DNA from: Bacteroidota bacterium | GTDB lineage: Bacteria; Bacteroidota; Bacteroidia; NORP154 | Direction: 5' to 3' | DNA: 5,764 nt | Assembly (NCBI GenBank): GCA_002401055.1 | Contig: NVRZ01000230.1 | Span: 1 to 5,764 of the forward strand | Shown: piece after piece, positions 1 through 5,764 of the stretch | Numbering within the stretch: the first letter of the stretch is position 1 | Layout of the letters: every line of letters begins with the position of its first letter | Notes under the pieces: model-generated | The model's input: the letters and a program-made list of their open reading frames with translations, nothing else | What the model was told of the DNA's origin: nothing | The model's database searches: none | Made by a program: the position numbers and the translations under genes

Positions 1-2
1 GC

Positions 3-3000
3 TTTGAATACCTATGCGAACTAAGCATAAGTGTGAAAGATGCTGAGGGCAATGAAATGCTTCCAGGAGGGACAATAACCATTACCTTGGGAGATAGCAC
101 GGTAAACGATGTATGCAATCACCCGATCGATACGTCCATAAGCTTTTCCGTTTTTCTTGATACGGGCCAATATACAGTCTCCAAAGTATTGACCATTGAC
201 GAATCCTATTTTCAACAGTATGCAGAAATCTACATTGAAAACTGTGGTCTACCGGTTGACAGTTTCATCGATTCAGTCGATATAGATTGCTTTATTGACT
301 GTTCTACTTGCTTAGCTGCATTGGGAGAACAAGACAGTTTTTTGCTGTATGGTGGCACAACAGAAGAATGGGAAGAAATGGCTGGAATATGTGCTGCCCT
401 TTGTGACACACCTTCATCCTGCTCTGGTTACATGAGCATGATGCTAATGGATGTTATGCCAGGTGGATATCATGCAAGCATAGTAAATTCTAAATGGCAA
501 CAACCGTTCACTCCTTACCTGGATGAGTATGGAGCATTAGATACAATTACTCTCCAAAACGGAAGTGAGTACCTACCTCAAAACTTACCAAGTCTGAATG
601 ACTTCCTGGCAAACTGGAAGGATTCATGGGCAAAATCCTTGGTAGAGCACCACCCTGAATACTGCTTTTATCAATGGTGCAAAGAACAGGAAGAAGCAGA
701 GAAGGAGCAATTCATGATGCTGGCAACGTCAAGTTTCTACGAAGCCCTGACAGAAGGTTGGATGAGCCCTCTTGGATTAAACGATACCTCCTTAATCCCC
801 TCGACTATCGGGACATCTCAATATGTCGATCCGCTGTTCACAAGCAACGGGCTAGGATTTACTTATATCGATACCATGATAGCATGGATATCTAACTACA
901 ACAATACGGGAGTTTCACTTTGGGAACTAGTAGCCATTGGGTCTGGATGCTCCGTGTGCGACTCACCCTGTGATACCTTGCCTTTTGGTGATACATTGCT
1001 ACTGAACAAAGCAACACTGGATGAGCAATGGACTATGTTCAGATCATTTTACCTGTCACTCCGACAAAAACTCCTCTTGAGAATTCAATCTGAGTGGCAG
1101 CAAAACCGAAACTGCTTTAATGACTGCTACGATGAGGCATTTGCTCAATCTATTACAAATAGCCAAACCGAGCCCAACGAAGAAGATCCTAATACACCTC
1201 CTGATTCAAACCCAACCGACCTGAACAATACGCAGGGTTCTACCATTTCCCTTACCACCGACTTTGTAAATCTAATTTCCCCAGCTCCAGGCACGGTGGT
1301 TTTGACAGTGTATGACAGCCTCTATAAATCAGACACGGCATGTTTTTATGTTAACACAGGGAAGGACGGCTTACTAAGCATATCTCACAATATAGCAGAA
1401 GACTATACTTCGCTTGTGCATGGTGTTGGTTTGTGGCCCTTTGCACATCCTCCAGATACGTGCTATTGCTCAACTGTTTTAAATGCCTATGACGATTTTG
1501 ATGATCCTGATGATTTGGCTGGATTTACTCAATATTTTGACACTTTATACAACACAAATCTTACCGACATTCAACTTGTCACTATGCTCGAAGCATGCGT
1601 GGGGGCATACGCTGGTTCAGGATGGTCTGGAGTTCCTGCAACTGAAAGGTGCCTTTTTCAAAACCCATATGATATGCTCCAAGACTCAGACGCTTACAGC
1701 TGCGACACAATCCTAGAGATATTTGAAGAAGAATGCTCCACAACCTGTGAGGGATATGCTTTATTCTGGAAGCCTAAGCTTGCTGCTTGCATATCAGACG
1801 TCAATGTGCTCAACAATGTGATTGAGCGTATGATAATGGTATGCGAATTGGGATGCGATCCAGCACATCCGGCAGGAAGCAGCTCTTTGCCTCAGGGCCT
1901 AACCACAAATGCCGGAGACTCTTCTTTTCACCAAATTCTGTCTGGCACTACGAGCTGCAACCCCTATACTATTGGTATGCCAAAGCTGTACGCGCACAAG
2001 ATGTATAACAAAGTTAGTGGGCAAATTGACTCATGTGCCTGCGACAATGTGATAGCTGCTTATGATGCTTTTACTGATAAGGAAAACTATACTGGCTTTA
2101 CAGCTCAAATCAATTCAGAATACGAAACTGAAATGTCAGTTACGGCAGTGAGGAATCTACTGTGTATTTGCAATGAAACCGTAGATTCAAACCGACTTTG
2201 CGGCGATGCCCCACTCTACTCTTTTCAAATTCCAAATGAACTGCGTTGCTATGGATGTGTAACATGTGATGTAATTGAGCAGAAACTTCAGGACTACTTG
2301 AGTGAACTTCCGAATGATTCAATCAGCTTTTACGGCGCTATACCCATTCAAAACTATTTAAACGACAAGCTGGACCTGAATCTCTTCTTCACAGAATACA
2401 TGAGCTTTATGGATTCTTCATTAGCAAATTGCAATATTGACTCAGCATTGGTTTGCAATCACGGATTATTTCCAGCCGCCCCTCCGGACTCTTCCTGCGA
2501 AGAAGAAATCACCGCCATTGCAATTACAAACGCACTTATTCTGCATCAACAGTACTTAGATTTCTTAAAGGAAAGTTTGATCGCTGATCACAAGAAGTTT
2601 GTGGGTGATAATTTAAATGAAACATTCTCTATGTATTATATAATCTATGAAGGCTACTACACGCTATACTACTATGATCGAGCAGGCAACCTCCAAAGAA
2701 CGGTACCTCCTGAAGGTGTAAATCCCTTAAAGGACAGTGCGCTTTTAAGCGGTGTTGGACTTCACAGGGAGAACCCTATAAACAACACTCCTGTGTATCC
2801 TCAGCATACAATGGGTAGCAGGTACGCATTTAACTCCCTAAATAATCAGGTAAAAGTAATTACGCCAGATGCCAATATTTCTAAGAGCTGGTACGACAAG
2901 CTTGGCAGGGTTGTGGTCAGCCAGAGAGCAAACCAGGCACCAACGAGCTCATACAACTACCTTTTATATGACGCGCTGGGAAGAATAATTGAATCAGGTG

Positions 3001-5687
3001 AAATATCGAATTCTAACCAAATGTCGGTCGCGGTAGCCTCGGACAGCACATCATTTTCCCAATGGATTACTGCCGGCACTAAAAAATCTCAGACGCTGAC
3101 TCATTACGATTCAACCTTTACTCTAATTGATGGATTCATACAGGAAAACCTCAGGAATAGAATATCTACCACGGTATTCTATGATGATAGATTCGGAGCT
3201 GAGTTTAGCACACACTACAGCTATGATATTCATGGCAATGTCAAGACAGTTGTTCAGGAAAACAGCATGATTCCAGAACCGCACAGATTTAAGTGGATTG
3301 ACTATACCTATGACTTGCTAAGCGGAAATGTTTTAAAGGTTGAATATCAAAAAGGTGAAGATGACCATTTTGAACACCGATTTTTGTACGATCCGGATAA
3401 CAGGATTGCTAATGTACTTACGAGCACGGATGGTATTGAATGGGAATCGGATGCAGAGTATAACTATTACAAACACGGGCCACTGGCGCGCAAGCTCTTG
3501 GGGGATTTGCGAATCCAAGGTGTGGATTATGCCTATACCGCTCAAGGCTGGTTGAGGGCCATCAACGGAGGAAACAACAATGAGATGCTCGACATTGGCT
3601 ATGATGGCAACCTGTCACTTCCCGGGAACCCAAATGAATTTGTTGGAAGAGATGCATTTTCCTATTCGCTAGGATATTTTGACGGAGATTACTCAGCCAT
3701 TAACAGCTACAATGACTTTCTCACCAATGTTCAGGGTAGCAATCTGGATACTACAGCTTATGGGTTGTATAATGGTAACATCAGGTACACAACAAGTTCA
3801 ACCAAAAACAAGGAGTTGTACAGCTCTGCATATAAATACGATGTATTGAACAGGCTTAGATCGTCTCAAATTTTTAATAATTTTGACAGCAGCTCAACCT
3901 CCTGGCAAAACAACAATATGCTTACGCAAGACTACGCCACCAGCTACACTTACGACCTCAACGGCAATATTCTTGGCCTGACGAGAAATGGTTTACAGGA
4001 TTCTGTACTTGAAATGGACAGCTTAAGCTATAGTTATATCACAAGCACGAATCAGCTCGCATATGTGGATGATGCGGTTGCTGCGAGTAACTACCGCAAT
4101 GACCTGGATGATCAGGATTCAGGAAACTACGAATATGATCTTTCTGGAAACCTGATAGCGGATAGAAAAGAGGCGATAGCAATGAACTGGAATCATCTTG
4201 GTAAATTGAATCGTGTTGAGCGTACTACAAACACAGGAGCCCCAGACATTTCATTTTATTATGATGCCATGGGCAACAGAGTAATAAAAGAGCTGGACGC
4301 TTCGGCTTCGAGCGGCCCGGATTCATTAATTTGGTATGTATATGGCGCTGATAATAACCTAATGGCCATCTATTCACACGTAACCAGCACCCCACGCACA
4401 AGAGCCAGTTTTGGTTCAAAAATTAACAGCATACCAGACTGGGCAAAGGAAGATTCAATGTTCATGCCCGAGGCTGAACAAATAAGCCAAGGTACAGAAG
4501 ACTGGCATCGCCTCTTTACAGTCCGGCTATTGGAGGTACCAATTTACGGCTCTGATCGCATTGGAATATACAAACCAGGTCGAAGACTAGAGATGCGCAA
4601 AAACAACGATAGCATAGGAGCACTTGACACCCTATCCTATTCTTACTTACGCGGCGACAAGCGTTATGAGTTAAAAAACCACTTGGGTAATATACATGTT
4701 GTTATTTCTGATAAGCGTCACGGCTTTGACTTAGATAATGATTCAATTACTGATTACTACCTGGCAGATGTGGCAAGTGTGAGTGATTATTATCCGTTTG
4801 GGATGCAGATGTTGGGTAAAGGGCTAAATGAGTATCGTTTTGGGTTTAATGGGATGGAAAATGATAAAGAGATAAAAGGCACTGGAATGAGTTATGATTT
4901 TGGAGCGAGGATATATGATCCAAGAGTTGGTAGGTGGTTGACAATAGATCCTCTGGCCCAGAAGTATACATTTTCTGCTCCGTATGCCTTTGTATTGAAT
5001 ACACCTTTGCAAGCGGTTGACCCTGATGGTAGATTAGTGATTTTTGTAAATGGTTACCACGGAGGATTTATTGGTGTTATCGGTATTGGACAGACAGGAG
5101 TATTGACTGGCTTAGGAAAAAGAAAATATTGGGGTGGATTGGATAACAAGTTTACGAAGAGAATGAACGACGATAATAGATACTACAGTGATGGGGGTAC
5201 TCGAACGGCATGGTCAAGTGCTCAAGAAAGATACGATGCAGGAGTAAAAGAAGGTCGCGCGATGTTAAAGAAGATAAAATCCGGAGAAATAAGCATTGAA
5301 GTAGATGAAAATGGAATTCCCACTGAGACAATAAAAATAATTTCTCATAGTCAAGGTGATGCCAGAGCCGCCGGAATCTCAAATGTAATGTCAGCTGCAG
5401 GATACACAATTGAAGTGGAATATAGGATTTCTTCTAAACAGGCTGAGGATATTCCAGCAACGAATGCAGATAGAACTGCTCAATACGGAAGTGACTGGGA
5501 TGTCATTGCACATCAATCTCGAATAATCGGAGTTGATGAGCATTACGAGTTGCAAGATGATAAAAAGACTTTACAAAGTGGCGGTGGTCATAGAATTGGA
5601 CAATATGATGAAATATTTGATATACCGGAGGGCGAGGACGGTTACGTAGCCCCGCGAAAAGACGCGCCAAAAACAAAACTTCCTTAG
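3..5687 (+). CDS. Giant RHS-repeat polymorphic toxin, Bacteroidota type (5' partial)
   Basis: Seen: one frame stays open from position 3 to the TAG at 5685-5687, about 1,894 codons. The GTG at 33 lies inside the frame (codons before it read FEYLCELSIS), so the true start is upstream of the window. Domains in order: a cysteine-rich region up to residue 822; a short cysteine-free connector; about ten YD-type repeats between residues 880 and 1415; the RHS core at 1544-1666 with YPFGM, GARIYDPRVGRWLTIDP and DPDG; and a C-terminal tip at 1667-1884 with an SHSQGD lipase-like motif. Known of the family: YD repeats form a hollow beta-shell around a C-terminal toxin, and the tip varies between strains. 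Inferred: an exported weapon against competing cells. No secretion signal is visible because the N-terminus is missing, and the C-terminus is the toxin rather than a type IX sorting domain. The next gene starts 2 bases after the stop and is probably co-transcribed. There is no frameshift or internal stop. The RHS assignment is firm; the toxin activity is less so. Confidence 0.95.
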   Translation, partial: FEYLCELSISVKDAEGNEMLPGGTITITLGDSTVNDVCNHPIDTSISFSVFLDTGQYTVSKVLTIDESYFQQYAEIYIENCGLPVDSFIDSVDIDCFIDCSTCLAALGEQDSFLLYGGTTEEWEEMAGICAALCDTPSSCSGYMSMMLMDVMPGGYHASIVNSKWQQPFTPYLDEYGALDTITLQNGSEYLPQNLPSLNDFLANWKDSWAKSLVEHHPEYCFYQWCKEQEEAEKEQFMMLATSSFYEALTEGWMSPLGLNDTSLIPSTIGTSQYVDPLFTSNGLGFTYIDTMIAWISNYNNTGVSLWELVAIGSGCSVCDSPCDTLPFGDTLLLNKATLDEQWTMFRSFYLSLRQKLLLRIQSEWQQNRNCFNDCYDEAFAQSITNSQTEPNEEDPNTPPDSNPTDLNNTQGSTISLTTDFVNLISPAPGTVVLTVYDSLYKSDTACFYVNTGKDGLLSISHNIAEDYTSLVHGVGLWPFAHPPDTCYCSTVLNAYDDFDDPDDLAGFTQYFDTLYNTNLTDIQLVTMLEACVGAYAGSGWSGVPATERCLFQNPYDMLQDSDAYSCDTILEIFEEECSTTCEGYALFWKPKLAACISDVNVLNNVIERMIMVCELGCDPAHPAGSSSLPQGLTTNAGDSSFHQILSGTTSCNPYTIGMPKLYAHKMYNKVSGQIDSCACDNVIAAYDAFTDKENYTGFTAQINSEYETEMSVTAVRNLLCICNETVDSNRLCGDAPLYSFQIPNELRCYGCVTCDVIEQKLQDYLSELPNDSISFYGAIPIQNYLNDKLDLNLFFTEYMSFMDSSLANCNIDSALVCNHGLFPAAPPDSSCEEEITAIAITNALILHQQYLDFLKESLIADHKKFVGDNLNETFSMYYIIYEGYYTLYYYDRAGNLQRTVPPEGVNPLKDSALLSGVGLHRENPINNTPVYPQHTMGSRYAFNSLNNQVKVITPDANISKSWYDKLGRVVVSQRANQAPTSSYNYLLYDALGRIIESGEISNSNQMSVAVASDSTSFSQWITAGTKKSQTLTHYDSTFTLIDGFIQENLRNRISTTVFYDDRFGAEFSTHYSYDIHGNVKTVVQENSMIPEPHRFKWIDYTYDLLSGNVLKVEYQKGEDDHFEHRFLYDPDNRIANVLTSTDGIEWESDAEYNYYKHGPLARKLLGDLRIQGVDYAYTAQGWLRAINGGNNNEMLDIGYDGNLSLPGNPNEFVGRDAFSYSLGYFDGDYSAINSYNDFLTNVQGSNLDTTAYGLYNGNIRYTTSSTKNKELYSSAYKYDVLNRLRSSQIFNNFDSSSTSWQNNNMLTQDYATSYTYDLNGNILGLTRNGLQDSVLEMDSLSYSYITSTNQLAYVDDAVAASNYRNDLDDQDSGNYEYDLSGNLIADRKEAIAMNWNHLGKLNRVERTTNTGAPDISFYYDAMGNRVIKELDASASSGPDSLIWYVYGADNNLMAIYSHVTSTPRTRASFGSKINSIPDWAKEDSMFMPEAEQISQGTEDWHRLFTVRLLEVPIYGSDRIGIYKPGRRLEMRKNNDSIGALDTLSYSYLRGDKRYELKNHLGNIHVVISDKRHGFDLDNDSITDYYLADVASVSDYYPFGMQMLGKGLNEYRFGFNGMENDKEIKGTGMSYDFGARIYDPRVGRWLTIDPLAQKYTFSAPYAFVLNTPLQAVDPDGRLVIFVNGYHGGFIGVIGIGQTGVLTGLGKRKYWGGLDNKFTKRMNDDNRYYSDGGTRTAWSSAQERYDAGVKEGRAMLKKIKSGEISIEVDENGIPTETIKIISHSQGDARAAGISNVMSAAGYTIEVEYRISSKQAEDIPATNADRTAQYGSDWDVIAHQSRIIGVDEHYELQDDKKTLQSGGGHRIGQYDEIFDIPEGEDGYVAPRKDAPKTKLP
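1161..1235 (+). other. P/N/D/T-rich interdomain linker
   Basis: Residues 377-401 (SQTEPNEEDPNTPPDSNP followed by TDLNNTQ) are low in complexity and rich in Pro, Asn, Asp and Thr, with no hydrophobic core residues. They separate a helical-looking block ending in CFNDCYDEAF from a beta-rich block beginning ISLTTDFV. This is most likely a flexible linker between two folded parts of the cysteine-rich region. Confidence 0.6.
1461..1598 (+). repeat. Cysteine module, copy 1 (protein-level repeat)
   Basis: Residues 477-522 begin CYCSTVLNAYDDF, continue with AGFTQYFDTLYNT and end LVTMLEAC. They align without large gaps to residues 668-711 (copy 2). The shared pattern is C-x-C-x-x-V-[LI]-x-A-Y-D-x-F-x-D, four to five residues, G-F-T, then Y-x-T and a closing helix ending in Cys. 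The two copies are 191 residues apart. The likeness is at protein level and degenerate, so this is an old domain duplication rather than a recent DNA repeat. Confidence 0.65.
2034..2165 (+). repeat. Cysteine module, copy 2 (protein-level repeat)
   Basis: Residues 668-711 begin CACDNVIAAYDAF, continue with YTGFTAQINSEYET and end VRNLLC, with another cysteine two residues on. They match copy 1 at 1461-1598 at the CxC start, the AYDxF core, the GFT triplet, the YxT and the terminal Cys. A weaker third relative may lie at residues 739-800 (2247-2432), which opens CYGCVTCDVIEQKL and later has NYLNDKLDLNLFFTEYMSFM before a Cys, but it lacks the AYDxF and GFT signatures. Confidence 0.65.
2661..4380 (+). 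repeat. RHS/YD repeat array
   Basis: Degenerate repeats of the form x-Y-D-x-x-G/N-R/N-[LIV] recur along residues 880-1415. Clear copies are YYDRAGNLQRTV (YD at 881), WYDKLGRVVVSQ (954), LYDALGRIIESGE (979), SYDIHGNVKTVV (1064), TYDLLSGNVLKV (1093), LYDPDNRIANVL (1119), KYDVLNRLRSSQ (1269), TYDLNGNILGLT (1307), EYDLSGNLIADR (1368) and YYDAMGNRVIKEL (1410). Variants that lost the Asp include NYYKHGPLARKL and YAYTAQGWLRAI. Such repeats are known to form strands of a spiralling beta-shell around the C-terminal toxin. This region contains no cysteine. Confidence 0.93.
4662..5033 (+). other. RHS repeat-associated core domain, ending at DPDG
   Basis: Residues 1544-1667 carry the conserved core in order: RYELKNHLGNIHVVISDK, an acidic loop DLDNDSITDYY (1566-1576), DYYPFGMQMLGKG (YPFGM at 1587), YRFGFNGMENDKEIKG, GARIYDPRVGRWLTIDPLAQKY (GAR at 1624, split across the IYDP motif), then NTPLQAV and DPDG at 1663-1666. 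In the family this core closes the shell, and the DPxG end marks the border with the variable tip and the region of self-cleavage. The N-T-P here replaces the more usual N-N-P or N-P. Codon use changes within this domain near 4760-4770. Confidence 0.92.
5034..5684 (+). other. C-terminal toxin tip, alpha/beta-hydrolase (lipase-like)
   Basis: Residues 1668-1884. Seen in order: strand LVIFVNGYHGG directly after the core, a glycine-rich hydrophobic stretch up to 1695, KYWGG (1698-1702), YYSDGG (1717-1722), a helix ERYDAGVKEGRAMLKKI, then strand ETIKIISHSQGDARAAGISN. The SHSQG fits a nucleophile elbow of the G-x-S-x-G type with Ser at the first glycine; the putative catalytic serine is residue 1773 (codon 5349-5351). 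Acid candidates are D1821 or D1823 in GSDWDVIAH, and the best histidine is H1853 in GGGHRIG; H1827 and H1837 are alternatives. From memory, other Bacteroidota RHS tips share the plan FVNG, YWG, YYDG, IKIITHSMGG and a late His, so this is probably a divergent member. Likely substrate class: lipid or another ester. No cysteines. Substrate and the Asp/His assignments are inference. Confidence 0.65.
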
Positions 5688-5689
5688 TT

Positions 5690-5764
5690 ATGAAAAGTTG
5701 TCTGTTGGGATTTGTTTTATCTTCCTTTTTAATAATTAAACCTGCTTTTTCTAATATTTCTAAA
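5690..5764 (+). CDS. Exported protein, candidate immunity protein (3' partial, first 25 codons)
   Basis: Seen: ATG at 5690 opens a frame that runs without a stop to the window edge. Its 25 residues form a textbook Sec signal peptide: MKSC at the start, a hydrophobic core LLGFVLSSFLII, then KPAFS followed by NISK. Signal peptidase I would fit after AFS (A at -3, S at -1). The only cysteine is at residue 4, before the hydrophobic core, so there is no lipobox and a lipoprotein is unlikely. The start lies 2 bases after the TAG of the RHS gene, with no Shine-Dalgarno-like sequence in the A-rich stretch before it, as is usual in Bacteroidota; co-transcription and translational coupling are likely. 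Known: immunity genes normally follow directly after the toxin tip of polymorphic toxins. Inferred: a periplasmic immunity protein, which would suit a toxin acting on envelope lipids. Too little is present to identify a family, and an unrelated exported protein remains possible. Confidence 0.7.
   Translation, partial: MKSCLLGFVLSSFLIIKPAFSNISK

Larger units (their letters stand above)
3..2498 (+). other. Cysteine-rich N-terminal region of the RHS protein
   Basis: All 38 cysteines from residue 1 onward fall in residues 28-822 (one more is in the codons before residue 1), many in pairs or short clusters such as CFIDCSTC, SGCSVCDSPC, ECSTTC, CELGC and CYGCVTC. This suggests disulfide bonds and an oxidising, extracytoplasmic location. 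The segment HPEYCFYQWC and the following acidic stretch EEAEKEQF, plus PGG and PYLDEYG before it, match what I remember of the N-terminal halves of giant Bacteroidota RHS proteins. The opening stretch (ISVKDAEGN ... TITITLGD ... YTVSKVLTI) alternates like a beta-sandwich, as does VVLTVYDSLY near residue 430. Its exact role is unknown; surface anchoring, export or target binding are all possible. Confidence 0.75.

Noticed and set aside
33..35. GTG as the start codon of the large gene
   Set aside because: The frame is open back to position 3 and the residues before it (FEYLCELSIS) continue a beta-strand pattern into ISVKDAEGN; there is no signal peptide or intergenic sequence, so the gene starts upstream of the window.
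1483..1716. Open frames of 60 to 77 codons in other frames on both strands across the large gene
   Set aside because: All are embedded in the strongly supported RHS reading frame, have improbable amino-acid make-up and no start signals; they are shadows.
1461..2165. DNA-level direct repeat or CRISPR-like spacing at the cysteine modules
   Set aside because: The similarity is only at protein level over widely separated segments; the DNA copies differ at many codons and there are no short regular repeat-spacer units.
5152..5409. Antisense open frame of 85 codons over the toxin tip
   Set aside because: It lies wholly opposite the conserved toxin frame, its product is a Leu/His/Arg-rich shadow with no recognisable domain, and no promoter or binding site is evident.
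5685..5692. Terminator or promoter between the two genes
   Set aside because: Only 2 bases separate the stop from the next ATG, and no hairpin with a T-run is visible, so read-through transcription is the simpler reading.
5700..5764. Lipoprotein signal on the downstream gene
   Set aside because: The only cysteine is at residue 4, before the hydrophobic stretch, so there is no lipobox; the AFS/N site fits signal peptidase I.

Overview
The window is almost entirely one very large gene on the + strand, open at the 5' edge and ending at 5687. A second + strand gene starts 2 bases later and runs off the 3' edge. The large gene encodes an RHS-repeat protein of the Bacteroidota polymorphic-toxin type. 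Three things support that assignment: the cysteine-rich N-terminal half with phrases I recall from giant Bacteroidota RHS proteins (such as HPEYCFYQWC), the form of the YD repeats (WYDKLGRVVVSQ, YYDRAGNLQRTVPPEGV), and the RHS core form (YPFGMQMLGKG ... GARIYDPRVGRWLTIDPLAQKY ... DPDG). GC content is roughly 40-48% in the 60-base blocks I counted, and no Shine-Dalgarno-like sequence precedes the second gene; both fit Bacteroidota. Genus cannot be told from this window.

Residue numbers here and below count the codon at 33-35 as residue 1. That codon is not the true start, because the frame is open back to position 3. Layout of the large protein: (1) 3-2498, a cysteine-rich region holding all 38 cysteines seen, with beta-sandwich-like stretches, a P/N/D/T-rich linker and two or three copies of a CxC...C module; (2) 2499-2660, a short cysteine-free, probably helical connector; (3) about 2661-4380, degenerate YD repeats expected to build the RHS beta-shell; (4) 4381-4661, a non-YD connector; (5) 4662-5033, the RHS repeat-associated core ending at DPDG; (6) 5034-5684, a variable C-terminal tip of about 217 residues that looks like an alpha/beta-hydrolase (lipase-like) toxin with an S-H-S-Q-G nucleophile motif. 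The second gene (5690-5764, partial) begins with a clear Sec signal peptide and sits where an immunity gene is expected.

Working model (inference): the protein is exported, the YD shell encloses the C-terminal tip, the tip is released near DPDG, and it attacks a lipid or ester in a competing cell. The exported product of the next gene would protect the producer in the periplasm. Base and codon usage switch sharply near 4760-4770, inside the core, as if the core end, tip and following gene arrived as a recombining cassette. There is no gene-free stretch over 300 bases, and I see no RNA gene, insertion sequence, CRISPR array or terminator.
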